Shown here one piece after another: positions 9,853-20,515 of a DNA stretch of 24,019 nt. The stretch's first letter is position 1. Each line of letters begins with the position of its first letter. Origin of the DNA: Symsagittifera roscoffensis (taxonomy: Eukaryota > Xenacoelomorpha > Acoela > Convolutidae); NCBI RefSeq assembly GCF_963678635.1, contig NW_026970654.1, positions 1 through 24,019 on the forward strand, written 5' to 3'. The position numbers were made by a program, and so were the translations under genes. The notes beneath the pieces are model-generated. The model saw only the letters and a program-made list of their open reading frames with translations. It was not told the DNA's origin and searched no databases.

Positions 9853-11579
9853 AAAGGTATATTCGGAGTAAAACTGCGGGAAACTTATTAATTCAAATAA
9901 AATTTTACAGTGCGCCAATATAGTACCTTTTGAACTTGACTTTAGGCGTGCGGCAGATTTAAAATAAATTTTTGGAGTTTTTTGGAGTATAAACTAATTT
10001 CAGTATAATCATTCATGAATAATTTCACACCACTTGAGAGGAACTTTTTACTTACTTCACGACTCCTAATGATAGGGTAAAAAGTAATTAGTTTTGATGA
10101 TTGAATTGCACGCTGAAAAAGCTTTTATCCCTCAGAAATCACTCAATACAGATATACGCATTGGATGCAACCTAAGATTTTGATATGATGTTTTCATAGA
10201 AAGCTCGCTCAACTCGAATGGACAAATCATCAAAAGTTTGTCTGGTTCGTAGGTTTTTATTCCAGAGATTGTCAAAGCAGGACTTCATAATTTTGCACCA
10301 TTTTCTCATAGCTCAAAATTATTTAAAAAGTTTTTTAAAAGCACGCTTTCATTGTTTTAAAATTTCATCAAACCTTGTATATCAAATTACACACCCGCTA
10401 TGGCATGGCCGGTTCCGGTTTGTTGATGTGCATCGCTTATCAATCAATTTAAAGTCATATATCTAAACATTATGGCAAGCTGCTCTGAGACGAATTGTCG
10501 CATCTTGAATTGCTACCAAATCTCGCTTCCGATGAGTTAAAGCTTATGACAAAAAGCGACTCACGCTACTATCCAGTTGCACGCTGTTATATATGCAGAT
10601 GGTTGAAAGGGGGGTTATTCTCATGATGGATGAACCGCATGATGGAAAACTTTCAACCAATCAAATTCATTAGACATTCCGATTGGGTAATCGAGTTTTG
10701 CACATAACCGAAGTCTTCATTAACACAGAATTGACTGTAGTGGCACAGTAAAGTTTTTTGTACAATTTGTGAGGATAACCAATAAACTTTTTGTTTCTTT
10801 TTCTTTTTCTTTTTTTTCGAAAATCAGGGTTAGAGTTTTCCATAACCTGGTTGCAAATTTATATATGAGAACAACAAAACTCTATTTGAAAATAAAACGA
10901 TAATTTTGAAAAAAACCTATGTTATAAGTTCAAAACTTTTAGTAGCATTTTTTAGCTTCTAAGAAAAAAAGAAACAGTAGTTTTCATTTTTTTGCAGCTT
11001 CATTGAAAAACTAAGGTATTAGAATCAAAACAAATTTTTTTATTTCTGCATTAGTGCTGCGTATAAAGTTGAGAAAGAAATAAAACTACTTGTTTATTTT
11101 TTAGCCACTCTAGAGCATGGTTTGTCATGAGCTTTAGACAAGATAGCTCATATAAAGGCTACGCCCTGAGTGTTTTGACTGCTCGTACAGACATCAGAAA
11201 TAAATTTAATTTTTTTTTCAGTAAATTTTAAAATTGATCAAACCTCAAAAAACCACCTAAACAAAGAAATAAAAAATTTCCAAGTTTGTGGATCAAAGTT
11301 TGGAGCAAACCAACACGCGTTAACTGTCCGAAGTTAGCCAAATTGCTAGTTTGAGCAAATCATTACTTCGCGAGAAATAATTACAGCTAAATTAACTTTT
11401 TAATTAAGCACTCAGGACGTCTATAAATTTATGATTACTTAAAAAAAATCAGTTGAAAAGATCGAAATTGTTGGAGAAAAAAGGATCTTACTGATCACAA
11501 GTATTCCATTTTTTCTTCGAATTGAAACAATAACTAACGCACAAACAATTCGAACAATTGAAGTAATTAGTAAAAAAAA
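9853..11579. other. Unannotated AT-rich DNA
   Basis: No gene is supported. The longest open frame (10218-10466, plus strand, 82 residues) has no recognisable motif and a composition typical of random AT-rich DNA. A pyrimidine tract made of CTTTTT units lies at about 10797-10818. The part around 10480-10700 is somewhat less AT-rich but is interrupted by stops in the frames I read. Confidence 0.4.
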
Positions 11580-11842
11580 CTACAATAGATTTAGAAAAAA
11601 CTTTCCAAGCAAATGTAAATGCATTTTTGATTTAGTTTGATAGATTTTGAAGACCAGTGGTTGGTGCTTAGTGGGAGCTAAGGGTACAGTTATCGGGGAG
11701 GACGCTTGTTGAATCCCACATTCCCGTTGTGACGAAAATTCTCGGAGTTCAAAAACCGATGCTTCATAATCTGGCGAAGCTTTAATCGAGATATAATTTC
11801 TTAAAGTCATTTTTTCTACCAAGCTGCTTGCCCTGGAGAAAT
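11580..11842 (-). other. Weak coding-like open frame
   Basis: An 80-residue open frame on the minus strand has more balanced amino-acid use than its surroundings, including SPDYEASVFELREFSS and SPITVPLAPTKHQPLVF. Just upstream on the same strand, the sequence CTAATTTCTCCAG resembles a 3' splice site, which would place an exon start near 11842. I recognise no family, and the C-terminal part turns into AT-rich low-complexity sequence. It may be a gene remnant or chance. Confidence 0.15.
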
Positions 11843-12452
11843 TAGTCCTACCAAATTGAAGATGTTCTGCGGCAAAATGAAATCAGATTACTTAATCAAA
11901 AATTATGATACGGTTTTTTTATTCAACCCAGCCGAAATATGTGTACTTATTTAGAAGAACGGTAACGATTTTTGTCCTTGAGTCCCTTTGAAAGTGGTCT
12001 GCCTGACTCTTTAAAATCTACTTGAATTAAAGGAAGGCTACAGGAAGAAAATGCTAGTTGATGAAATCAAAACGAAAGCTTCTAAACAAGTTGAAATAGA
12101 AAAATTACGATTTTCAAAAAGGCTAAGAAAAAAACGACTTTCCAACAAGAAAAAGTACCTTTCAAACAAGTTGAACCTTCATAGCGATTTTTTTTTCAGC
12201 ATGAAGAGACACTAAATGAATTTAAAAAAAATTGGATAGGCTGTTTTTGAAAGTTCTGCTAAGTTCTTCCAAGTTTTCAACACTGTCTAATAAAACATCA
12301 ACCATATAGAAGATTTTAAAAAACATTCGTTGATCGAATAAGCCAGGAAACAATTCATCACACCGCCGCAGGTCAATAAAAACTGAAGAAAAATGGCAAC
12401 AAACTCGGCTAAATCGCTAACGAAAAGTAGGAATAACAAAAACCCCTTGAGG
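11843..12452. other. Unannotated AT-rich DNA
   Basis: No supported gene or repeat was found. The stretch is bounded on the right by a truncated miniature transposon. Confidence 0.4.
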
Positions 12453-12660
12453 AAGGGGCGGATTTAGGGGGGTGGCGTACGCCCTTTTTCTCCCTCAGGG
12501 CGGATTCGACCCCTTAACCAAACAAAGGGTCTCCAGTTTGTTATTTTTATTTTAAACTCATTTAAGGCCGGTCAACTTAAAATTTTTCTAAAAGCGCTTT
12601 TGGCGCCATTATATACTAGTTTTGAATGAAAGCGCGCGCCGAAAAAAAAGGGTCAACTTT
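12453..12660 (+). mobile_element. Truncated hAT-like miniature element, copy 1
   Basis: It begins AAGGGGCGGATTTAGGGGGG, matching the left end of the complete copy at 15616 except that the initial CAG is altered. After a more diverged part it shares AAAATTTTTCTAAAAGCGC, TGGCGCCATTATATACTA and GCGCGCGCC (12632-12640) with that copy, in the same order and orientation. Similarity fades after about 12660 and no right terminal repeat is seen, so the right limit is uncertain. Confidence 0.7.
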
Positions 12661-14919
12661 TTTTGGGCCAACGTTTCCCAAAAAGTGCCCAAAAACGGCT
12701 TTTTTGACACCTTTTTTTTTCAAAACTTTGCAAGCGGCGCAAATATTTTTGTTAAAATAGGGTCTTTTTTTTATTATTCTGGGCTATAGCTGATCTTTCA
12801 ATTATGACTAATTTAGGTGACCTGATTCAAGAAGCCACTCAATAAACTGGACTTGTTTCATTTGACGTGCGGCCATAACCCAAAGGGAGCAAAATTGCCC
12901 CAATTGGCAGGTGAGTGGGCACTTTTTCTCCTCTGGAGTGCCAATTAAGGCGTGATCAAAACACATTTGACAATGAATCAACCATTTTATTCTTAATTTA
13001 GCCGCCATCTTTTTCGCTAGATTGATTTTATTTGATGCGTTTACAATTTATTAAATCTATAGACGGCCTAAAACCCCATAAAAGGATCTTGTGCTATAAA
13101 ATTACCCTTGCATCTATTGAAAAATTCCATTTTGTAATTGAAAATCGAAAGTATCGAGTTTTTACTAATTAAGGTAAGTCTGAATAGCATGCACAAAAGC
13201 TGGTCACCAGACGTTTCAAATCCGATTTGCTTTTCATCCTTTTCCTTGCGGGCAGTTGTCTGTATTTAGTCAATTGATTTTCTGAGATTCAATCATTGCC
13301 GAAACTCGATGTCTAATATGACAAAGACTTCGATTTACTTTTTTGTAGAGCCCGAAAAAAATCGCGGATCTCTTTAACTACACCAACACCCCCCCCCCCA
13401 CCCACCAGTGGTACCCAGTAAAATATTGCCACTACAATAGAGAAATAATTCAACAGTTTAAGCCAATGTGAATTTTTACCGAAATACAAATCCCCCCTTT
13501 TTTCAAAAGTGGGAGGGATAGTTAAGGAGATCAAGTTTGATTCAGATCCTAAACAGAAAATTGAAATATCATTCTTTTTATAGTTTTTTTTTATGAAATA
13601 ACTTATTTTACGAGGGAGATTTTTAGCAAAGCAACACAAAAGACATGTTTAATTCCAATCACCGAAATACAAAAAGTCTGGATTTTATGGACGTATTGGG
13701 AGTCTTAAATGTCTCCTGAGATATAACTTTTCAATGCATAATGATTAGACTAACAGAAGTGGCAGACGATTTTCGAGAAGTCTGGGACTGAATTGATCTA
13801 TCCTCCCAAAAGAATTATCAGATCGACTGCCTTTAGTCTGGTAAGTTAGTTTATAAATAAACATTCGCAATTTATAGCTAAATTCGTTGCGTTTTCCTTT
13901 TTGAGTGTCTCAAATTTGGTTAATTACTTTTTCAAAACTACAGGCAAGGTCAACTGAGTAAAACTCTTTTCTGAACTTGAAACGGTCGCAAGTCAGTTTG
14001 AACTGATTTCTGAAAAACTTATTGTTCCGACCACTTCACGAACTGGGAAGCAGCGGTTGCGCCGGTTGTTTTTTCGAACGCATTTTGACAAAATAAAGCT
14101 CGTAAGAGGTCAAAATTAACATCCTTCAGCCATGATTTGGATTCCAAGAAAATGTCTCAGTGACGAGAAAAAATTGTGTGATTTTTTTCCGTTTTGACAA
14201 CAAGTTGATGAAATTGATTTTGGTGACAACTGAATTTCGACGTAATTTATTTCTATTTCAAACTGTTTTTTTTCTTTTAATATAATAATTCCTATAGTTT
14301 TTACTAATTAAGTCTTCCTCTAATAAAAATATCTGCAGTACATTAAGAAAAAATGAGTCCAATATTTTTTTTAAAAAAAGGTTGGTTTCTATTTTTTAGA
14401 ACTAGAATTTTAGTATTTATTTTTGAAAACTTACACAATATGGTCAGAAAATGTTACATGCACATCAACTGGTTATCTATTTTTTCTACAAAAAAATTTC
14501 AAATAGATAAATGAAAAGAACTCTTTAGTCCACTTTTCTACACAAGGCAAACATTGTTTTACCTGAACGATATCAAACATTTTTCCAATATTTCCTATTT
14601 CCCTATTTAGGTTATATATTTTTAGTTTTGATTTCCTTATGCGCCATTGCATTAGAATTTGGACCAGTGAACGCCAAATACAAAAGACTAACAAGCTGAT
14701 TTCAAAGTATCCATGTCTAGGATAAAAACTCAGCTGCAAAAAATGAATTGGAGCATATCAGTTTTGCAGCATTTCTTTAAACAGTTTTGCTCATCATCAA
14801 TTTTTTTTAGGTTTACCCGTTTTGATTAAATAATCAATTTAAACTTTAGTTGAGCCTTATAGTTGAGACTTATTGATTTAACCAGTTGAGCCTTATACTA
14901 GACAAACAATTCGGCCAAC
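12661..14919. other. AT-rich DNA with little recognisable content
   Basis: No confident gene is present. A homopolymeric C tract lies at about 13389-13400. The open frames at 13313-13639 (minus) and 14473-14739 (minus) match nothing I know; the first owes its length partly to glycine codons over the C tract. One small cysteine-containing frame at 12808-13008 is listed separately. Confidence 0.4.
12808..13008 (-). other. Possible small cysteine-containing open frame
   Basis: A 66-residue frame starts with ATG in a favourable context (AAAGATGGCGGC). It includes IHCQMCFDHALIGTPEEKKC, then PLTCQLGQFC, and ends ESGHLN. The C-x2-C and spaced cysteines could suggest a metal-binding fold, but no known family is recognised and the spacing fits no standard zinc finger I can name. 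Base composition is less AT-rich than the flanks. It could equally be a piece of an unknown transposon. Confidence 0.2.
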
Positions 14920-15178
14920 CAGGGGCGAAGAATCCAGGATTTTATCGAGGGGGGAGCAGATTTGAAAAAAAAAAAAATTTTGTCAACTTTTTTTTCTAGG
15001 TCGACCAAAATGATTTTCTGAGCTCTTCCAAAGCACTATAAAGACCCTGTTTCGGCCCAAATAGGCCACTTTTTGAAAAATTTTGACCAAAAAATTGCGT
15101 TTTTTCGGCGCGCGCTCCACCCTCAAAATTAGTATATAGTGGCGCCAAAGGCGCCCTCAGAAAAATTTTAGTGCACCT
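14920..15178 (-). mobile_element. Truncated hAT-like miniature element, copy 2 (inverted)
   Basis: This copy is in the opposite orientation to the one at 15616-15930. It begins CAGGGGCGAAGAATCCAGGA (14920), and then matches the reverse complement of the complete copy through TAGGTCGACCAAAATGATTT, CCAAAGCACT, GGCGCGCGCT (15107-15116), TTAGTATATAGTGGCGCC and AAAAATTTTAG. It is lost after about 15178, before the other terminus. Open frames crossing it are by-products of the repeat. Confidence 0.8.
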
Positions 15179-15615
15179 CATCAAAAATATATATATCAAA
15201 ATAGTACAACGGTGGGACCGCAACATGCTGAATGAACCTTTTTTAAAAGAAGGTCGTCTTAGGAATTTTGGTCGTCTTAGGTCCGATTTGCTGCTGGAAA
15301 TATCAGCAAGGAACTCACAGAGCAAGGTAATCACATAAACCAACAAAATAGTCACAGAGATCTTCGGCTAATCATTTAGACAATTGTTTCAGACTGTCAA
15401 AGAATAGATTGAAAATAAATGTTCGAAGAAGTTTCTTTTCTTCCGTCAATTTCTGACGTTTTAATCAGCAATTTTTGCCGTACACCACTATACCCTCTAA
15501 ATGAAATTCAATTTTCAGTTTTCAACTACTCGAAATTGATTTGCATCAGATTATAAAAAATAACTGATTTCCGACCTTTCTGATTGAGAGAAAAGAACTA
15601 TAGCATAGGGCAGTT
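15179..15615. other. Unannotated spacer between two miniature elements
   Basis: No gene is supported. GGTCGTCTTAGG-like sequence occurs twice near 15252-15281, a short direct repeat. The last eight bases, GGGCAGTT (15608-15615), form the left target-site copy of the next element. Confidence 0.4.
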
Positions 15616-15930
15616 CAGGGGCGGATTTAGGGGGGGGGGGCGGACGATACTTTGATAGTTTTTCGGCGGTCCCCCCTTTGATACTTTTTCAGAAATCCAT
15701 TTTTGGCGGACCGACCCTAAAATTTTTCTAAAGGCGCCTTCGGCGCCAATATATACTAACTTTGAGGGGGAGCGCGCGCCAAAAAAAACGCAAAGTAGGG
15801 GCAAAACAGTGCTTTGGGAGAGCTCGAAAAATCAATTTGGTCGACCTAAAAAAAAAAAAGGTCGTCAAAATTTTGGAAAATTTTTCGAAAATCCGCCCCC
15901 CCCCTCGAGAAAATCCTAGATCCGCCCCTG
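15616..15930 (+). mobile_element. Complete hAT-like miniature inverted-repeat element
   Basis: The 315-bp element starts CAGGGGCGGATTTAGGGG and ends CCTAGATCCGCCCCTG, giving terminal inverted repeats of at least 16 bp with one mismatch. It is flanked by GGGCAGTT (15608-15615) and GGGCGGTT (15931-15938), an 8-bp target-site duplication with one mismatch. CAGGG-type ends plus 8-bp duplications are the hallmark of hAT transposons. Internally there is a GGCGCC-TTC-GGCGCC hairpin (15733-15747), an ATATATACTAA stretch and GCGCGCGCC (15772-15780). No transposase is encoded, so mobility would have needed an autonomous relative elsewhere. Confidence 0.85.
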
Positions 15931-15989
15931 GGGCGGTTTCTCCAGCCGACGATATCTACTTCAAAAAAAACTTGTAGGAGTTCAGATGT

Positions 15990-17010
15990 GGCATCACTCT
16001 GTTTTAAAGCCATTTTTGTCCTGATTCAATACAAAAAGTTGTCTAGATGTCGACAAAAATGGATCTACATTTATCAGACAGAAAATCAGACAGAAAGTTC
16101 AGACTGAATATTATGCATATGTGAAAAAATCACATGTTAATTCTATTGCGTTTTCTATATGGTTATAGCTATTATTACATCTTATTGTTCCGACCATTGA
16201 AAACGGAGAGGAACTTAGTTTCGGATGTAATTCAGTTTTTTGGTTCCGACCAGTGAAAATGGGGAGGAACTTTGTATTCGAGTGTTTTAATTTTTTCTTT
16301 TTTTTTCCTTTTTTTCCACACAGAATCAGGTAGCACAAATAATCGTCGGACTGGGTTGAATAATATATGATATTAAAGCCCTTTCAGTCGTGATTCAAAT
16401 GACATTTGAAAAATGTATAAAAATGTCGCAGTATTGAGAAAATTTTTTTTTTAAGTTTTTGATTTTTAGTCTAAATCCGAGCAATAATGCGAGCAAGCAG
16501 CCTTACAATAGCAAATTTTTGCTTAATTTAGCCCGTGAAAAATTATTTTTTTCAAGTAAATTTGTTTTTAGATTTTTTGGCGCCATTTGGAAATTTTTAT
16601 ATTATCAAAAACTCAAAAAAAAAATTGCGAAAAGAAAAATTAAAAATGTTTTAATTAGTTTTGTATTTTTTGCTTTGCTGCTTATTTTACTGTGAATGTG
16701 AAATACTCCAAAGTTCCAGTTTATTGTTCAGATTTTTCTATCACATCACAAAAAGAACGACACAAGTTTGAAAAAAATGTTTTGTGTTTGTACTTGCACA
16801 GTAATCGGCTATCCTTGTATTTCTTTGTCTTATTTTAAGTTTTTTTTATTTTCCACGCAATATCAGCTAGCACAAAAAATCATTGGACAAGAATGAGTGA
16901 TATATAAAGATAATGCCCTTTTGGTCGTGATTCGAACGAAATTTTAAAGTTTCAAAAAAAGTCCTAATGTCGAGAAAAACTGGTTTGAATTTTTTGATTT
17001 TTCGCCTACT
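15990..17010 (+). repeat. Three diverged direct repeats
   Basis: About 16317-16480 and 16853-17010 align over more than 150 bp: CAGAATCAGGTAGCACAAAT against CAATATCAGCTAGCACAAAA, then AAGCCCTTTCAGTCGTGATT against ATGCCCTTTTGGTCGTGATT, then an ATGTCG(C/A)-AGAAAA tail. A third, shorter relative lies near 16008-16060 (AAGCCATTTTTGTCCTGATT, then ATGTCGACAAAAATGG). The copies are clearly old. No coding potential is shared between them. Confidence 0.6.
16185..16296 (+). repeat. 56-bp tandem duplication, two copies
   Basis: TTGTTCCGACCATTGAAAAC (16185) and TGGTTCCGACCAGTGAAAAT (16241) start two adjacent units. Each continues GGAGAGGAACTT or GGGGAGGAACTT and ends in a T-run. The offset is 56 bp. Confidence 0.75.
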
Positions 17011-17536
17011 TTCTAGCGAGGAAAGTGCTCAACTTGGTTATAAATAAAAATTTGCAGTTTATAAAAAGCTTGAATTTGCAGATTATAAAAAACTAACTTT
17101 ATTAAAAGGAAAATTAGTTTTGGAAGCTTCGTTTAGCTCTTCTCTGGCAAAAAAAACTTTCACTTATATTTCAAAAAAATGAAAAAAAAAATAATTAGAA
17201 AAACTTCTCGAAGATTTTTTTCACGTTTTTTTTTGAATTTTTGAAGACAATTTAGTAGTTTATGCCTAATTCCCTAAAGTTTGTCCCGTTTATTTATTTA
17301 TATCATCACACGACGTACAAAATAGACACTAACTTGAAATTTGGTCGAAGACACGTAAGACATTTAACTCTGAAAATGCTTTCGGAACATTTTGTGCTAA
17401 ATGAGCAGCAAACGGCTATTCTTGTTTCCTATTTTATACGGTCACAAAACAAAAAAAGGAATTGAGAAAAAATTAAACTTTGTTTTCCTAGTTTTTCTTT
17501 TATTCAAAATTCTCTATCTAGATTATTTTTGTCAAA

Positions 17537-17592
17537 CTTTTTTATCTGTTTCAATAACTTTTGGTCTTTTTTATCTGTTTCAATAACTATTG
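17537..17592 (+). repeat. 29-bp tandem duplication, two copies
   Basis: CTTTTTTATCTGTTTCAATA followed by ACT occurs at 17537 and again at 17566, a period of 29 bp. Copies differ at the end (TTTGGT against ATTG). Confidence 0.85.
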
Positions 17593-18118
17593 AACCGCAA
17601 GAAAGCTGTTTTAGCTTCGAACCCATGGTAGCAAAGTTGTGGAAAGCACAAGAAATTGTTTTGTATGTAATTGCTTATTGTGATTTTTTGATGAGACTGA
17701 TCTTTAAGATCAACTGAAATAACTTACCTCATTTGCCCTTGCTGTTTTTTGCTTCTAATTTTGCGTGAAAATGCAAAACAGTTAATGCCAATCTTGCCAT
17801 TGTTTCTGCCAATCCTTCAAGTTAATTGATTTCTTAAGTTTGAATCAGAAATGTTTCTCTAAATTGTATTTTATCAGCCAGAAATTTTTTCACAAAAAAG
17901 CAAGGCTGGGGTGTAAAAACCGCTGTTTGCCCTGATTTTTCGAACAAAAACGTTTCACCAAGATTGCAATCTAGTAACAAATTCCATTAAGACAACTTTA
18001 AAGTTTTCGGCACAGAAAATGTTCAAGTAAATTGAAAAGCAATTAGGAAATTCACAAAACTTGTCTTGGGAAGGTTCTGGTTCACACACAGCAGCAATAA
18101 TAAAGTTACATAAATGGC
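17593..18118. other. Unannotated AT-rich DNA
   Basis: No gene or repeat is supported in this stretch. Confidence 0.4.
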
Positions 18119-18412
18119 CTAAATTGTACTACAGCAAAGTTTTAAATAGCTGAGAGAAAAAATTTCAAAAGGCTTAATTTGAAAACAATCGTGTCTCTTG
18201 AAATCTAAGAACTCAAAAAAAAACAACTGCTTAAAATTAGGGCTGGTCTGATCCAAATGCCAAACTTTCATTTCCCTGGGAATCTTTGGTTGTTCGTTTC
18301 TTTCTATTACTGATTGATCTAATGGAAGTCTAGGATAACCGACACCATTAGGGCATGAAAAGTACGAGGATTCAGAGAACACAGAAAAGGCAGCAAACCA
18401 TATAAAAAGGAC
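18119..18412 (-). other. Possible secreted-protein exon fragment
   Basis: The open frame begins after a TGA at about 18413-18415 and has no in-frame ATG near its start. Its first residues, LVLFIWFAAFSVFSESS, look like the hydrophobic core of a signal peptide. Then comes coding-like sequence with YFSCPNGVGYPRLP and IPREMKVWHLDQTSPNF, before an AT-rich low-complexity tail ending at a stop at 18119-18121. I recognise no family. A missing start and no clear splice sites argue for a remnant or chance. Confidence 0.2.
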
Positions 18413-20393
18413 CAGTCAAAAACCAAAAAAAAAATTAATTTTCAATGAAGTCAACCAGAGGGTCAAGTCATTTCAATTCCTCTCGTTGGAAACAGAGGGC
18501 AAGAAAAAACTCTTACAGAGTCATTCTCATGTAGATATCGCAGCCATCACGTTTCTGGAATTTTACAATAGATGCAACATCTCTCAATCACAGTGAGAAC
18601 ATTTCAAAACCTTCTTCCTAAGATTATCGGGTCGAGCCAACCTTCGCATTTGGGGCAGCACACAATGAAAATGCAGAAGTCAGTGATATATTTTTATGAA
18701 ATTTATTTTTAAAGACATTCAATTCAGCCTGACCTTTGTCTTCAAACAGGAACTACATCTGAAAAAACAATCAAAGGAGCCGTTTTTCAAAAAATAGGCT
18801 AGGAGGCTTTTATTTTTACAGAAACAACTATATTCATAATTAATTCAGTTTTAATTCAGTAAGAAAAATTCAAAGTTATTAAGGGTAGAATGAAAACGAC
18901 CCTTTGGTTCAGAACGATAACAACGTTCAAAACAGGACAAATGGAAGTCAAAAACTAAGGTGAACTTTCAAAAGCCGACAGAACTAAAATCAGCCAATAG
19001 AAGTCAAATTGAGGTACAATTTTGGCAATAAACTTTACTCCAAACCTCAATTAATCTTGGCCAGCTAAAAACGTATCTTGCAACAAGTGCAACAAAAAAG
19101 CCTTAATGTTAAAAGCTGTAATTAACGATGCAATGAAATGTGGGCGTTAACTCTCAAACCCGTAGCTGATAAGGAGCGCGATTTTATAGCAACCAAAAGT
19201 GAATCAGAACTTAAGTTCCTAAACAAATCACCCCTGGGTAAAGGCGCGCAACAGCGCATCCAACCAAACTAAAACTTCTTTGCAACTACAGGAAAGACCC
19301 AATATATTCTAATAAATCCGCAATTTGTCGATATGACTCTTGAAGCGACTTAAAATACGGGCCACATGTCTTTTTGTATCAACAGAAAACCGCGGATATC
19401 TTAAACACAGTCGGCCTCAATGTGAAAAATATTTCAAACAACAAAAATGCCGATTGACAAACACTTTGTAAATTGTATTATGACAACTATCAAACCATTC
19501 GGCTCTCGTTATAAATTTTGGTTTCTGAGAATAGAATCAGAGGGCGTTTGTGGTGCGTATCTGCAAAAACCATTTCGGGGCAAATCATCCAATCAACAGC
19601 GCTGTATGTTCAAAAAATGTCTACACCATCCTCTGACTCAAAATTTTGAGGAAACCAATTCAACAAAAAATCAAAGACTTCCTAAGCAGACCAGGCAGAT
19701 TCAAGTATCATTTTGTTCAGTCGGTTGTCATAGACCCTCTATTACCAATCTTAAAAAAGGACGCATAGTACCCATCCATATTTAGGAAAAAACGGTTGAT
19801 GTTCAAAAAAAAGAAGATGATTTCGAAAAAGGCATAACTAAACTATTGTACTAGCGTCCACTTGTAAAGTTGGAAGTCATAACAGCCTAAAAGACGAGTT
19901 AATTAAACAACGATGCAAAACAAAGTAAAAACAGGTCTTAAAATCAATGTCAACCCATTAGTTTACAAAAACAACTAGACATGTGAAAACAAATCATCGA
20001 AAAAATAACTGTAAAAACGTGACTTACTTCTTTTGTCCTGAAATAAGCTCTTGGTTAATTTTTACTAACTTACTAAGTCAGTATAAACTGCGATTTTCGT
20101 ATCGTTTTTTTTGTGAATCGTCTAGCAATTTTATTTTCAAAATTGGTTTTTTTACTGACTCATTGATACGTCTAAAAAATTTGAAAACCGTGGACAACAC
20201 AAAAGAAAACATCAAGGGATTAACCTATTTCTTAAGTATTATACTTATCGTGTTTTTCATCCACTGAAAAAGCTAACGAAATCGGTCTAAAATGGCTTGC
20301 AAGTTTTCGATAAATAAAACATCAATGCTGGGCTTTGACACTGACAACAATGGACATCAAAAACTCAAAATAGAACTTAAAATTCACCGCACG
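18413..20393. other. Unannotated DNA, A-rich on the plus strand
   Basis: The open frames at 19447-19785 (112 residues) and 19983-20267 (94 residues) show no domain, signal or repeat I recognise. No terminal repeats or target-site duplications were found. The right limit is the 3' end of the retrotransposon. Confidence 0.4.
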
Positions 20394-20418
20394 CTTTGAA
20401 ATTGAAATTTGAAATTAG
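20394..20418 (-). repeat. Short tandem 3' tail of the retrotransposon
   Basis: TTGAAA occurs at 20396-20401, 20402-20407 and 20409-20414 on the plus strand, corresponding to TTTCAA repeats at the 3' end of the minus-strand element. Similarity to coding or UTR sequence ends here, so this is taken as the 3' terminus. Confidence 0.6.
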
Positions 20419-20476
20419 AATTACTTTACCAGCTACATATACAACGCCAAAAGCAATATATTATGCCTGGAGGGAG

Positions 20477-20515
20477 ATCCTAAAGAGCAGTACTGCTCAT
20501 CGAGTAGGATATCCT
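20477..20515 (-). promoter_or_regulatory. Stem-loop in the retrotransposon 3' UTR
   Basis: A perfect 14-bp palindrome GAGCAGTACTGCTC (20485-20498) sits inside a stem formed by ATCCTA (20477-20482) and TAGGAT (20505-20510). A second palindrome, AGGATATCCT (20506-20515), overlaps the closing arm. It lies between the ORF2 stop and the 3' tail, where several LINE families carry an RNA hairpin recognised by their own reverse transcriptase. That role is inferred by position. Confidence 0.55.

Noticed and set aside
10480-10700. Less AT-rich stretch with a possible transposase remnant
   Set aside because: No catalytic motif or sustained open frame could be read in it.
12905-12915. CAGGTGAGT, a perfect 5' splice donor on the plus strand
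   Set aside because: No plus-strand open frame or partner acceptor supports an exon ending here; such a motif is expected by chance in 24 kb.
13313-13639. A 108-residue minus-strand frame
   Set aside because: It crosses a C homopolymer that gives a glycine run, and the remainder has no domain or coding bias.
14996-15355. A 119-residue minus-strand frame and a 68-residue frame at 15598-15804 sharing a similar phrase
   Set aside because: The shared part lies in the two copies of the hAT-like miniature element; the resemblance is repeat DNA read in the same sense.
19447-19785. A 112-residue plus-strand frame
   Set aside because: No motif, domain or upstream signal is recognisable, and the amino-acid makeup is unremarkable. 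Listed only as unannotated DNA.
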